Part shown: positions 22,559 to 30,333 of the stretch, piece by piece | How positions within the stretch are numbered: the stretch's first letter is position 1 | Layout of the letters: each line of letters starts with the position of its first letter | Source of the DNA: a virus | DNA: 46,632 nucleotides | Strand: one strand, 5' to 3' | Virus record (IMG/VR): IMGVR_UViG_3300050019_000128 | Span: 1 to 46,632 of that record | Translations under genes and position numbers: made by a program | The notes under the pieces: model-generated | Databases searched by the model: none | Seen by the model: only the letters and a program-made list of their open reading frames with translations | What the model was told of the DNA's origin: nothing

Positions 22559-22857
22559 TGGTTGACGCCTAAAAGGTAGTCTGACGTCAGGTCTAAAGCC
22601 CTGGCAATGGCGACGATTGTTTGGGCACCGGGTTCACTCTTACCCTTCTCGATTTGCCACAAGCCTGTTTTGCTCATTCCAGATCGGTTGGCCAACTCAT
22701 CCAGAGACATAGCCATTCGCAGTCTCTCGGAGCGTATCCGTTCTCCCAAAGCATCCAGGAATCCTACGGTAGGTTTACTCGCCAACGACCTGCAATTGCA
22801 CGGTTCGGCACGACGCCAAATCCACCCGTTGCAGCGCGGGCATTTTTCGTTAATCAC
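22555..22857 (-). CDS. XRE-family regulator with N-terminal zinc ribbon
   Basis: A 100-residue protein. Residues 1-22 hold CPRC and CNC (C6, C9, C20, C22), a likely zinc ribbon. Residues about 37-96 are a classical helix-turn-helix of the XRE/Cro type (LGERIRSERLRMAMSLDELA, then MSKTGLWQIEKGKSEP). It is embedded mid-operon rather than at a promoter. It could control early-late switching or bind the dispersed palindromes; neither is shown. It overlaps both neighbours by 4 bases. Confidence 0.8.
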   Translation of the reverse strand: MINEKCPRCNGWIWRRAEPCNCRSLASKPTVGFLDALGERIRSERLRMAMSLDELANRSGMSKTGLWQIEKGKSEPGAQTIVAIARALDLTSDYLLGVNQ

Positions 22858-23048
22858 GGCTTATCCTTCGGTTTGGCTGGCTGGGCATCGTCATAGAGCC
22901 GGTCCAGCAGCTTCAAGACCTCATCTGGGATGTCCATAGCCCTGGCGGCACGCTCCATGGTCCCTAACCGGGCCTCGCTGGCGGCTCCGAAGAGGGCCAG
23001 GCCGGCAAGGTGGTTCCTCCAGTGCTTGATGAACTCGGGTTTGGTCAT
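22854..23048 (-). CDS. small hypothetical early protein
   Basis: A 64-residue protein from ATG 23048, fixed by the ATGA overlap with the previous gene; the frame continues upstream to 23084. It is all helical in appearance: MTKPEFIKHWRNHLAGLALF, GTMERAARAM, EVLKLLDRLYDD, then a PAKPKDKP tail. The function is unknown. Its stop overlaps the XRE gene. Confidence 0.6.
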   Translation of the reverse strand: MTKPEFIKHWRNHLAGLALFGAASEARLGTMERAARAMDIPDEVLKLLDRLYDDAQPAKPKDKP

Positions 23049-23287
23049 TCGGCCGGCTTCCTGTGCTGCTTGGCGTTTGGGCAAGTTGCGAAGTGGGACT
23101 TGTAGAGCGGGATGCCAGGCAGCAGGAGATTTTCATCTTTGCCGAGCACGTGGGCCGTGCCGTTGCTGATGTTGATATTTCCGTCCGCGCTGGGCTCGGC
23201 GTCGATAGGCATAGCTTTGCTCTTGCCGGTCATCAACCACATAATCCTGGCGCCGCATGATCGGCATAATGATACTGTTTGGCTCAT
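23045..23287 (-). CDS. zinc-binding phage protein
   Basis: An 80-residue protein. ATG 23287 is fixed by a GGAG site and the ATGA overlap with the helicase stop. The N-terminal SLCRSCGARIMWLMTGKSKA then MPIDAEP is a conserved motif in a common family of small phage proteins with a treble-clef or zinc-ribbon half. HFATCPNA near the C-terminus supplies further ligands. Role unknown, usually found near replication genes. Confidence 0.65.
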   Translation of the reverse strand: MSQTVSLCRSCGARIMWLMTGKSKAMPIDAEPSADGNINISNGTAHVLGKDENLLLPGIPLYKSHFATCPNAKQHRKPAE

Positions 23288-24876
23288 CGCAATCTCTCCA
23301 TGGCTACTTCTGAAACATGACGGAAAAAGTCCATCTCGTTGAACGGCATGAACGGCCATTCCTGATTCGGCCATTGGAAATAATGCTCCTGGGCAAACAG
23401 GGCCATAGCGGCCATGAACGTCCTTCTTCCCTTAAAATTCTTCGACCGGTAGTACATCTTCTTCCAGTCGTCGGCGCCTGTCTTGGACTTGCAGACTGGC
23501 CTTTGCCTGAAGATGTCTCCACTCATTTCCCGGAGCGTTCCATCGGTCGAAACAACCGGTCTGGCCACTCGCCGGCTCCCAAGCTCATATCCGCATCCTC
23601 CGTACCTGGTGAGGCAAACCTTGCCCATCGCCCAGACTCGGCCGCACTTGGGGCAACGGAAAGGATCATCCTTTCCTTTGGCCTTGCGAAGCTTCTCGGC
23701 CCTGAGTCCGTAGGCCACTGAATCGGTAAGCTCCAGGTCCCAAATGCGGTCCACATTGATCGACCCATGCCTCCACCACGCGCCCCCGTGATCCTGGACG
23801 ATCAATTCATCCTTGCCTGGGCAGGCTCGCAAGCCGCGGCCAACGGTCTGGAGGTATGTCTGCAAGCTGCCGGCGACAAAGGCAAGGATGATATGCCCGA
23901 TCCATGGCCAATCAACTCCCTCGCGGAGGACGTAGCGATTGCAGACAACCCGGATGTCCCCGGACTTGTGCTTGTCTCGGACCATCTCGCGGGCGTCGTT
24001 GTCCGAAGCATAGAACTTGCCGTCACACCAAACGTCCATCCCGTCGACGTGCGCGGCCGGCACTCCCTGCTCGGTGAACTTCTGGGCGAACCAAAGGGAC
24101 TCTTCGACTCCTGGCCCGAATAGAACGGTGGGAACCTGCATGGGGTTCAACTTCTTGTACCACTCCCAGACTCGCCCGAAGATGCTGGGAGTCATGATGG
24201 CTTTTTTTTGGACCGTGGACGATGGGTCTTCGCCGGCTTGCGCTTTCTTAAAAGCACGCATGTCCGGTTCATCGGCACCATAATGGACCGCAGGTACGAG
24301 AGCGCCGCATTTCCGCAGCTCTGACATTGTCCCTGCTTGCACAAGATCGTCATAAAGCCCGCTAAGTCCAAGCGGAGTTGCCGTAACTCCGACGATGCAA
24401 GCCCCGTGTCCATAGTGTTCCCCCAATATCTTGATTGCCTGTGGTCCGGTCTGGATGTGCGCTTCGTCGATCATCACGAGATCGGCCTTGTGCAGTTGCC
24501 ATTTTTTCTTTTTGGTTACTTTGCTGTGCTCGGTCTGAATGCTGCTGACCTGGAAGGGATGGTCCAACTCTTCCTCATACCCGGCGGCTCTGACTCCGTG
24601 ATACTGGCCTGCCTCAGTCAAGGCTTCGCTGAGTTGCCCGACCATGTATTTCCGGTTCGAGTAGAGGATAACCTTGCCGCCCCGATCAAGGAATGTCTTG
24701 GCGAGCATCTGCATCATGAGGGTCTTGCCGCCCCCGGTCGGGGAAGTGAGGACTATTCGCCTCGCTCCCCGAACGGTGGCGTCGATAACGTCGCAGACTC
24801 CCTGGATTTGATGGGGCCATGGGTTAATTGTGAGGTTCCTTGATTCAAAAAACTGCCACCGTGCCAACCCCGGCAA
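23284..24876 (-). CDS. superfamily 2 DEAD/DEAH-type helicase
   Basis: A 530-residue protein. Walker A SPTGGGKTLMMQ (about residues 45-56), motif Ia LYSNRKYM, motif II MIDEAHI, motif III GVTATP and motif VI QTVGRGLR are intact. A four-Cys zinc site (CPKCGRVW, then CLTRYGGCGYE) follows the helicase core, with an extra C-terminal domain. It is likely the replication or recombination helicase of this phage, as no DnaB-like helicase is seen. The start is uncertain: TTG 24876 has no clear ribosome site. A 16-codon ORF at 24883-24933 stops 6 bases before it and could couple translation. Confidence 0.85.
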   Translation of the reverse strand: MPGLARWQFFESRNLTINPWPHQIQGVCDVIDATVRGARRIVLTSPTGGGKTLMMQMLAKTFLDRGGKVILYSNRKYMVGQLSEALTEAGQYHGVRAAGYEEELDHPFQVSSIQTEHSKVTKKKKWQLHKADLVMIDEAHIQTGPQAIKILGEHYGHGACIVGVTATPLGLSGLYDDLVQAGTMSELRKCGALVPAVHYGADEPDMRAFKKAQAGEDPSSTVQKKAIMTPSIFGRVWEWYKKLNPMQVPTVLFGPGVEESLWFAQKFTEQGVPAAHVDGMDVWCDGKFYASDNDAREMVRDKHKSGDIRVVCNRYVLREGVDWPWIGHIILAFVAGSLQTYLQTVGRGLRACPGKDELIVQDHGGAWWRHGSINVDRIWDLELTDSVAYGLRAEKLRKAKGKDDPFRCPKCGRVWAMGKVCLTRYGGCGYELGSRRVARPVVSTDGTLREMSGDIFRQRPVCKSKTGADDWKKMYYRSKNFKGRRTFMAAMALFAQEHYFQWPNQEWPFMPFNEMDFFRHVSEVAMERLR

Positions 24877-24882
24877 ATGGAT

Positions 24883-24933
24883 TTAGCAATCCAGGGAAAG
24901 CGTGAGAAGTATAACCAAGGCTTTCGCCTGCAT
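24883..24933 (-). CDS. possible leader peptide before the helicase
   Basis: ATG 24933 opens a 16-residue frame (MQAKALVILLTLSLDC) ending 6 bases before the TTG start of the helicase. The peptide is hydrophobic. It may serve only to bring ribosomes to a start that lacks its own site. Weak evidence. Confidence 0.25.
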   Translation of the reverse strand: MQAKALVILLTLSLDC

Positions 24934-24963
24934 CCCACGTAGCACGGCGGCAATAGCGGGGAA

Positions 24964-25278
24964 TTATTCTTCGAGGCTAGGCGCCTTCTCCTCTTTGGTC
25001 TTCTTGATCTTCACCTTTGACGTGCTAACCAGCATGACAACTTTGCCGTCATACTCGTAACGCTGAAGACTGTTGACGTTCATCTCGTTTATAAGGGCGT
25101 CCTTCGCCTGGTCTTCTTCCTTGGACAGCTTTACGCGGTCCATCATGACTTCGTAATAGTTCTCTGCGGCTTGGTCGATCGACGGGATCGAGGGCGGGGC
25201 CATGCCGTCCAGGTGGCCTTGCTTGGCCTTGTCGCGTGGTTTACGGGGTTTCTTTGCTGCTTTTGCCACTTTTGCCAC
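24964..25278 (-). CDS. conserved small phage protein, Lys-rich
   Basis: A 104-residue protein from GTG 25278 (GGAGAAAGACCA upstream). The N-terminus is very basic (AKVAKAAKKPRKPRDKAKQ). The middle is helical, and the end carries YEYDGKVVMLVSTSKVKIKK. I associate this pattern with small proteins accompanying recombination or replication genes in phages. Probably nucleic-acid-binding. It lies between the ParB-like gene and the helicase. Confidence 0.55.
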   Translation of the reverse strand: MAKVAKAAKKPRKPRDKAKQGHLDGMAPPSIPSIDQAAENYYEVMMDRVKLSKEEDQAKDALINEMNVNSLQRYEYDGKVVMLVSTSKVKIKKTKEEKAPSLEE

Positions 25279-25298
25279 TGGTCTTTCTCCTTTGGGGG

Positions 25299-26003
25299 TT
25301 AACGGTCACCTGGGAAAATCTTGGGCGCCTTCTCTTTGAATTGCATCTCGGCCCACTGCCGGAACTCGTGCATAAACTGGCCAAGGAACCGGCGGCACTT
25401 CTCGGCCGCATCGCATTTCGAGGAATTGGTTGCGGCGCCCAGCCTGTCCGGCCAGCGGACCATGCGGCCCAGGTCACGTCCAAACTCGCGCCAATCGAAT
25501 GCGGCTGAACCTGTCTTGGGCTTGCGTGGTTTCGCGGGCTTGCCGCCTCGGCGGGCTCGTTCGATGGATGACTTGGAAACATCGAATACCTTCGCTGCTT
25601 GCGAGGTAGACATTTCCCCTAAACCTTCATTTGACGCATCAGCCTTGTCTTTCTGAAATCCCCTCGAAAGCGTGGCATACGTTGCGGCCATTTTGGCTCG
25701 CTCTCCAACCGTCGTATGTTGGCGGAATAGCTTCTTGCTCACATAGGCCATGGCGTTCTTGCCCACAAATTCCCGGAATGTCGGGATGATGCCTGCCATC
25801 TTACAGGCGCTGACCTTGTGCCGGCCGTCCAGGATAAACCCCTCGAAGAGAATGATCGCCTCTTCTTCGTCGTACCCGTGGTCCTTCATGTGTTCGGCCA
25901 TGGCGGTGACGTCTACGCCCTTGCCGAACTCGGTAAGCTGGCTCAAAGGGTGGAAGGATAGCTCTTTCCAGTTTGGCGGCGTTTTGATTGGACGTGTTTT
26001 CAT
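25299..26003 (-). CDS. ParB/Sulfiredoxin-fold DNA-binding protein
   Basis: A 234-residue protein from ATG 26003; the frame is open upstream but the leader contains a hairpin and promoter. The N-terminal ParB-like domain has FHPLSQLTEF, AIILFEGFILDGRHKVSACK (the DGRH signature) and FRQHTTVGERAKMAA. A helix-turn-helix follows (STSQAAKVFDVSKSSIERARR). The C-terminus is basic and variable. Residues 121-128 are encoded by palindromic element copy e, in the linker between the two domains. Possible roles: transcription control or site-specific DNA binding. The dispersed palindromes are an attractive but unproven target. Confidence 0.7.
   Translation of the reverse strand: MKTRPIKTPPNWKELSFHPLSQLTEFGKGVDVTAMAEHMKDHGYDEEEAIILFEGFILDGRHKVSACKMAGIIPTFREFVGKNAMAYVSKKLFRQHTTVGERAKMAATYATLSRGFQKDKADASNEGLGEMSTSQAAKVFDVSKSSIERARRGGKPAKPRKPKTGSAAFDWREFGRDLGRMVRWPDRLGAATNSSKCDAAEKCRRFLGQFMHEFRQWAEMQFKEKAPKIFPGDR
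25619..25638. repeat. dispersed palindromic element, copy e (hybrid, within CDS)
   Basis: CTAAACCTTCATTTGACGCA lies inside the ParB-like gene. On the coding strand it reads TGCGTCAAATGAAGGTTTAG and encodes ASNEGL in an interdomain linker. Confidence 0.65.
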
Positions 26004-26019
26004 GGGTATTCCAGAAAGG

Positions 26020-26076
26020 CGCCATCCCCCCGGTACAAGTCCCGTCGCCCGACTAGAGATGCCGGGGCAGATGGCG
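26020..26076 (-). promoter_or_regulatory. structured 5' leader of the ParB-like gene
   Basis: CGCCATC/GATGGCG (26020-26026 with 26070-26076) and CCCCGG/CCGGGG (26028-26033 with 26062-26067) stack with a small internal loop. AGTC/GACT can close the apical part. The element lies between the promoter at 26120-26147 and the start codon at 26003. There is no T-run, so it is not a terminator; autoregulation or ribosome control is possible. Confidence 0.5.
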
Positions 26077-26119
26077 TTGACAAAGTTGTTTTGGTGATTC
26101 GGGCAACGGTCAGGGGATG

Positions 26120-26147
26120 ATGTTATCAAGCTGGTCCAGAGTGTCAA
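26120..26147 (-). promoter_or_regulatory. sigma70-like promoter for the ParB-like gene
   Basis: On the minus strand TTGACA (26147-26142) is followed after 16 bases by TAACAT (26125-26120). Spacing and -35 match the early promoter at 31481-31508. It sits at the end of the preceding gene and feeds the largest gap inside this operon. Confidence 0.5.
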
Positions 26148-26368
26148 GCCGGTTTCGCTTTTCTCTTCTCACTTTCGCGGATCATGGCCTCCCCAATGTC
26201 GAATGACATCTTTGCAGCGTAATCATTCACATCCCGTGGACTCCATAATTCTGAGCCATTGGGAGGAGCAGCGCTCAATACGATTGCCAGTGCTTGCCCA
26301 GCGTACCATTCGAGTAGCGTCATGCCGTGTTGAATCGGGTTCGGGAAAGCGTAATCTTCAGGGTTCAT
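26144..26368 (-). CDS. small conserved early protein
   Basis: A 74-residue protein from ATG 26368, fixed by an ATGA overlap with the exonuclease stop and AAGGA upstream. HGMTLLEWYAGQALAIVLSA followed by YAAKMSFDIGEAMIRESEKR is a pattern common in small phage proteins next to recombination genes. Helical, cytoplasmic; function unknown. Confidence 0.65.
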   Translation of the reverse strand: MNPEDYAFPNPIQHGMTLLEWYAGQALAIVLSAAPPNGSELWSPRDVNDYAAKMSFDIGEAMIRESEKRKAKPA

Positions 26369-26982
26369 AGGTTCTTGATCCTTTCCAGGGTTTGCATGTA
26401 CTGACGCCAAAAGATTTCAAGGCAGACCGCCAGTTCCGTGGTGAAGTCGTCCCGCACCACTCGAACTTTGACGGGCTCCAGGCCGGGACAATAAGACACG
26501 AAATCCCACCACGATAGCACGCCAGCCCCGCAGATAAGCCCTCCGTGGACCTGGGCCTTGTAATTTGCGGGCACGCCTCCGCGGCGAAGGTAGCTCATGT
26601 GGACTTTGGGGGTGGGACATTTAAGCTCCATCCCACCATCAGGTCCTACTAGCGCGTCTGGGCTGCCTCCGAAGCGGTGATCGTCGGTCGTGATGAATCC
26701 CACCTTGCGGACTTCGGCTTCCGTGTTGAGCTGATACCATCGCCGCGCCTCGTTCTCGGTCTCGACCCCGTAGGACATAGCGCGGCTCGTGTAGGACGGC
26801 GCCCCCTCGGGCTGGTGGATTGCCAGAGCCTCTCCTATCAATTCGTCAATGTAGCCCTCCATGCTTTTGGATGGCTTCATGCCCTTTCCGGTAATGATCC
26901 GGTGGAAGTTGCTTGCCGTGGGGCGGCCACGGCGCAACTTGTGCCACTCTGGGCTGCCTTGTTCGACGTCGTAAACGATCAT
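26365..26982 (-). CDS. YqaJ-family (lambda exonuclease-like) recombinase exonuclease
   Basis: A 205-residue protein. ATG 26982 has GGGAGGAAGG and overlaps the preceding stop. Motifs: QGSPEWHKLRRGRPTAS (8-24), an acidic GVETENEA helix (72-79), GSPDALVG (106-113, D109) and MELKCP (118-123, E119 and K121), the catalytic core of the PD-(D/E)XK YqaJ family. It would resect double-strand ends 5'-3' and hand single strands to the ERF annealing protein encoded upstream in the same operon. Replication or repair by strand annealing is the likely pathway. Confidence 0.9.
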   Translation of the reverse strand: MIVYDVEQGSPEWHKLRRGRPTASNFHRIITGKGMKPSKSMEGYIDELIGEALAIHQPEGAPSYTSRAMSYGVETENEARRWYQLNTEAEVRKVGFITTDDHRFGGSPDALVGPDGGMELKCPTPKVHMSYLRRGGVPANYKAQVHGGLICGAGVLSWWDFVSYCPGLEPVKVRVVRDDFTTELAVCLEIFWRQYMQTLERIKNL

Positions 26983-27206
26983 GGGCCTTCCTCCCAGTGA
27001 TTTGCAGGTGCAATACGGTTGCAAGGGTCTGGCAACAGGTAGGCTTGAACAAAGTTAATGTCCACCGTATACCCGCGAATCTGGCCGGATTGATCGGCAG
27101 GGAATTTGCCAACGAATTGATGTTGCGCCAGATAGGCCGGGCTGTACATCGATTCGTGAATTACTGTTGCCCCGTCGTCAGTGACAATCTGAATTCTGAG
27201 CATCAT
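26979..27206 (-). CDS. small hypothetical early protein
   Basis: A 75-residue protein from ATG 27206 (GGAGAAAGCCAG upstream); a second ATG is adjacent at 27203. MMLRIQIVTDDGATVIHESM suggests beta-strands at the N-terminus, followed by GQIRGYTVDINFVQAYLL. The stop overlaps the exonuclease start. No family recognised; proximity to the exonuclease might mean an accessory role. Confidence 0.6.
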   Translation of the reverse strand: MMLRIQIVTDDGATVIHESMYSPAYLAQHQFVGKFPADQSGQIRGYTVDINFVQAYLLPDPCNRIAPANHWEEGP

Positions 27207-27220
27207 CTGGCTTTCTCCGT

Positions 27221-27721
27221 TTATTCGAGCATGTCTGAAAGTTCCGCGGCTTGCTCGCTCAGGCTGTCCAGGCAATTGGAAACTGATCCAATGTCATTCT
27301 GCGCAACGGTAAGCCACGACACGCAGTTGGCGACTTGCGCGTCGCAATCGCTATACCTCTTGTCCAGGTAAGCCAGGTAGGCCAACTTGAAGGCAGCATC
27401 GAACGTCGAGAAATCAGTTTGAACCTCGTTCAGCCATCCCTGGGCGTTCCCGGTCAAAATAGCGGCGTTGCCACATCCTTGGGTGAATTCTGGGAACATG
27501 AACCCATTCGCAGAGTATTCGTCTTGCGAATCGGTGATCGAAAGCGTTAGTCCATAAAGACGCAATGATTGTGACTTGGCTTGCGCCGAAGCGCAAATCC
27601 TGTCATTGCGGAGGCGCTGAAGAACGTCCAGTCGTGACTTGTTTTGATTAGGTAGGACATCCACTGATACTTGCCCACAAGCGGCGGCGGCAACTACTAG
27701 CACAAGAGTTGCAGTTCTCAT
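27221..27721 (-). CDS. putative exported lipoprotein
   Basis: A 166-residue protein from ATG 27721 (GGGAGGAAACACG, overlaps previous stop). The first 15 residues MRTATLVLVVAAAAC form a short charged-then-hydrophobic signal ending in an AAAC lipobox-like site at C15. The mature part is helical with scattered cysteines (RICASAQ, QGCGN, SDCDAQVANC). An early phage lipoprotein often blocks superinfection or protects the cell envelope; that is inference here. The lipobox is not ideal at position -3. Confidence 0.5.
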   Translation of the reverse strand: MRTATLVLVVAAAACGQVSVDVLPNQNKSRLDVLQRLRNDRICASAQAKSQSLRLYGLTLSITDSQDEYSANGFMFPEFTQGCGNAAILTGNAQGWLNEVQTDFSTFDAAFKLAYLAYLDKRYSDCDAQVANCVSWLTVAQNDIGSVSNCLDSLSEQAAELSDMLE

Positions 27722-27921
27722 CGTGTTTCCTCCCAATAGTCGTCATCGAAATCACAGATGCGTCCACAAATTGCAGGGGCGTGTTCGCGAAGGTTGGGCT
27801 CGGGGCAACGCCAAACTTCATTCACGTCCTTCATTTGCCGGATGTACTCGGCCTGGGTCAAAAAGACCTGTCCGTGACGTGGGCAGATTAGAGCGGCGTA
27901 TTTGTCGGGTTCAGGGCTCAT
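27718..27921 (-). CDS. small zinc-binding early protein
   Basis: A 67-residue protein with AAGGAG upstream and 4-base overlaps at both ends. ALICPRHGQVFLTQAEYIRQ and VWRCPEP give a C..H..C pattern for one zinc. The C-terminus FDDDYWEETR is acidic. A weak relative of the dispersed palindrome (CCTTCATTTGCCG at 27828-27842) occurs here in a different frame. Confidence 0.6.
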   Translation of the reverse strand: MSPEPDKYAALICPRHGQVFLTQAEYIRQMKDVNEVWRCPEPNLREHAPAICGRICDFDDDYWEETR

Positions 27922-28169
27922 GCATCACTCCTTAGTACCATGGTTTTAAAAGCGAGGGCCTCTTGGAAACAAGCTTCAATCTGGGCGCTGGCTTCATCTT
28001 GCGTAAAGCTGTCTTCAGACATTTGCGAGAGGATTGTCAGCATAATCCAGGCTCCCGCGTAGAATGCACGCCTGGTTTCCTTTTGTTGGATTGGGAGCGC
28101 GTTTAGTGGCATCGCTTCTAACGCATACTCTAGCCACGCTTCGGATAGTGCGGCTGGGTTTATTTTCAT
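27918..28169 (-). CDS. small conserved early protein
   Basis: An 83-residue protein with ATGA overlap to the ERF stop. LEYALEAMPLNALPIQQKET followed by RRAFYAGAW is a motif I associate with small proteins near phage recombination genes. Helical with no membrane segment; function unknown. Confidence 0.65.
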   Translation of the reverse strand: MKINPAALSEAWLEYALEAMPLNALPIQQKETRRAFYAGAWIMLTILSQMSEDSFTQDEASAQIEACFQEALAFKTMVLRSDA

Positions 28170-28909
28170 GTCTTCTTCGCCTTTCTCTTGCGCTCCAATT
28201 CGAACTTAGCCAACTCGAACTTGGAAGCGGGGCATTCGTTCATCGACGCGCAACCGATGTACGTCCAAAACCGGGCGGCATCAACCTCATTGCCGGCCTT
28301 GCGGCAGTCGTCAAAGAGCGTGTTGAGTACCTGGACCTGCTCGGGCGATAGCATGGGATCGAGCTTGCTGGCGTCATTGTCCTCGCCCTTCACCTTCAGA
28401 TTGAGGGCAAGTATCACTGCGTAACGCTTGCCATAGGACAGGGCGCCGCCGGCCTGTTGGCTTATGTTGGAGTTGGGTATCTGTGGCAAGCCAAGGGTTA
28501 CGCTGCTGGGCTCGCAATGCGAACCAACACGCACGCGGCAAGTCGTCGTCATCAGAAGACCGGCCGTCGTGGCTTCGGTCTTGCTATCGAAGGTCAGCAC
28601 AATTCCGCAATCATCCAGGAACGGCTGAATTACTGTCTGGATTTCGTCATAGCTAGCGTAATAGTATTTGATGTTCCCTTGCTTGTCGGGAATGCCGGAT
28701 GTGCCGACTATCACGGGGCAAGTCCTTTGGAACCGTTCCAATGCCTTGCCGAATGTTTCCTCGGCTTTCTTGGCTTCCATGCGCTCATGCAAATCGAGGA
28801 GTTTGCCCATCTTGTCTGGGTCAACCCCCTTGATTATGGCCAAATGGAAGATTTCCAGTGGCGAATTGCGCTCGGCGGCCGGCTCGGCTAACTCAGTTGG
28901 CATCGGCAT
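28166..28909 (-). CDS. erf: ERF-family single-strand annealing protein
   Basis: About 247 residues from ATG 28909 (AAGGGA about 10 bases upstream); ATG 28903 is an alternative. YYYASYDEIQTVIQPFLDDC and GGALSYGKRYAVILALNLK are the two signature parts of the P22 Erf / ERF superfamily. It anneals complementary single strands made by the YqaJ exonuclease. The N-terminus overlaps the end of the coiled-coil gene upstream. Confidence 0.85.
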   Translation of the reverse strand: MPMPTELAEPAAERNSPLEIFHLAIIKGVDPDKMGKLLDLHERMEAKKAEETFGKALERFQRTCPVIVGTSGIPDKQGNIKYYYASYDEIQTVIQPFLDDCGIVLTFDSKTEATTAGLLMTTTCRVRVGSHCEPSSVTLGLPQIPNSNISQQAGGALSYGKRYAVILALNLKVKGEDNDASKLDPMLSPEQVQVLNTLFDDCRKAGNEVDAARFWTYIGCASMNECPASKFELAKFELERKRKAKKT

Positions 28910-30041
28910 TAGTCGGCTTTCCCTTCTTCTTCGGAGTTGCGTATCCACGACACAAGCGGGCGGCCCTCAAAACGTCTTCCTTCATGGTCAGAACGAAAGC
29001 CTGGGCTCCTGCGTCATTTGGCATCGGCCACTGGATTGCCTCCAGCGTATCTCCCATGGATCTGATCTTCTCCACATCCGGGCGCGCGGCCTCAATACGT
29101 TTGGCCTCCGCTACGTCCTCGGCGTGTTGGCGTTTGGCTTCTTCAATCGTTCTCTTGGCCCTTGCGGCGGCTTCCTGCTCAGCCTGCTCCTTGGCTGCCT
29201 TCTCGAATAGCTCGCGGTCTATGCGTTCCTGGGCCTCGCGTTTGGCCTGGTCAATGGAGGCCTGGGCGGCGTCAAGCTCGGCCTGCTTCTTGCGTTGTGC
29301 CTGGGCAATCCTCTCTTGCTCCTGGGCGATTTGCCAAGCGCGGTGCTCGCGCTCCTTTTCCGCCAGGCGGGCGGCCTCATCTTCCTTGGCTCGCCGTTCG
29401 CGTTCCTCCTTGGCTATGCGGGCTTGTTCCTCGTCTTGAATCTTGATTTTGCGAGCGCGTTCAGCCGCCTCGGCGGCGAATGCTTCACGGTCGGCCCTAA
29501 TCTTGGCGGCATACTCTTCATTGGCCTTGCGCCGCTCCGCTTCCATCTTGGCGCGCTCTTCTTCAAGCTTGCGGCGTTCCTCGGCCAAGCGGGCGTCCTC
29601 GGCGTACACCCTGGCCTTGAGCTCGGCTTCCTCCTGGTCGCGTTTGGCTTTCTCCTCGGCTGCAATCCTGTCCTGTTCGGCCTTGACCTTGGCTCGCGCT
29701 TCGGCCTCGCGAAGATCGTCAATCCTTTTCAATTCCTTGTCAAGGGGCGCCTCGACCTCGGCTACAAGGGCTTGTAGCTTCTTGGCGGCGCCATCGACCT
29801 TGCGCCCCCATTCAAGCGAATCCTCCTTCAGTTCCTTCCGGCGCTTTTCGATGGCAATGCGTGTCCCTGCAACCTCGCGCGCGGCAAGGCGGCACTTCTC
29901 GTATCCTTCCGAGTCGGCGATATCCACGATCTTCAAGCCGGTATACTTGGCTTTGAGCGTGGCAATCTCGGCCTCGGCGGGGCTGTACTTGATGATCGGA
30001 GTTTTACGTTCGTCGGGCTGGTCGTTATGGTCCCCATTCAT
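28893..30041 (-). CDS. DUF1351-like coiled-coil protein
   Basis: A 382-residue protein; ATG 30041 follows AAAGGACC. Residues about 28-125 (YTGLKIVDIADSEGYEKCR..., EVEAPLDKELKRIDDLREAE) match the DUF1351-type N-terminus common beside phage single-strand annealing proteins. Residues about 110-315 are an unbroken Ala/Glu/Lys/Arg coiled coil. The C-terminal tail may contact partners. Probably a recombination accessory factor. It has its own candidate promoter at 30064-30092 downstream of a leftward terminator. Confidence 0.7.
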   Translation of the reverse strand: MNGDHNDQPDERKTPIIKYSPAEAEIATLKAKYTGLKIVDIADSEGYEKCRLAAREVAGTRIAIEKRRKELKEDSLEWGRKVDGAAKKLQALVAEVEAPLDKELKRIDDLREAEARAKVKAEQDRIAAEEKAKRDQEEAELKARVYAEDARLAEERRKLEEERAKMEAERRKANEEYAAKIRADREAFAAEAAERARKIKIQDEEQARIAKEERERRAKEDEAARLAEKEREHRAWQIAQEQERIAQAQRKKQAELDAAQASIDQAKREAQERIDRELFEKAAKEQAEQEAAARAKRTIEEAKRQHAEDVAEAKRIEAARPDVEKIRSMGDTLEAIQWPMPNDAGAQAFVLTMKEDVLRAARLCRGYATPKKKGKPTNADAN

Positions 30042-30063
30042 CTGGCAGGTCCTTTCAAAGGCA

Positions 30064-30092
30064 TTTATATACTTGGCTCATCACGGAATAAA
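30064..30092 (-). promoter_or_regulatory. candidate promoter for the recombination genes
   Basis: On the minus strand TTTATT (30092-30087) and TATAAA (30069-30064) are 17 bases apart. The predicted start lies about 16 bases before the ATG at 30041, leaving room for GAAAGGACC. It would restart transcription after the terminator at 30187-30220. The -35 match is poor. Confidence 0.4.
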
Positions 30093-30152
30093 TTCCTTAA
30101 ACGCCACTTCGTAACGGTCAGGGCCGATATGTGTACTTTTCGGCTTCCACAT
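30081..30152 (-). CDS. possible 23-residue ORF in the 30042-30333 gap
   Basis: MWKPKSTHIGPDRYEVAFKE plus three residues, ending in TGA. In-frame codons upstream to the terminator also look protein-like (NGAWGQYDGR). It could be the tail of a decayed gene or a microprotein. No clear ribosome site is close to the ATG. The rest of this 292-base gap holds a terminator and a promoter candidate. Confidence 0.3.
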   Translation of the reverse strand: MWKPKSTHIGPDRYEVAFKEFIP

Positions 30153-30186
30153 ACGGCCGTCGTATTGGCCCCAAGCTCCGTTGTGC

Positions 30187-30220
30187 GTTAAAACACCCCG
30201 CCGGCAACAAGCCGGCGGGG
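30187..30220 (-). terminator. rho-independent terminator (leftward)
   Basis: CCCCGCCGGC and GCCGGCGGGG form a perfect 10-pair stem with a 5-base loop. On the minus strand it is followed by TGTTTT. It lies downstream of the 30334 gene and separates the first early genes from the recombination genes. Confidence 0.75.
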
Positions 30221-30333
30221 CTCACTTAGTGCCCGGGTTGGCAACGGGCATCCATCGAATAAGAACCGCGGGACGTTCGGAAGGCGCCCCGCGGCGACGG
30301 CGCGACAACAAGCCGCCCGTCCAGCGAAGTGCA

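Noticed and set aside
27828-27842. CCTTCATTTGCCG as a further palindromic element
   Set aside because: One half-site is changed and the reading frame differs from all other intragenic copies; could be chance.
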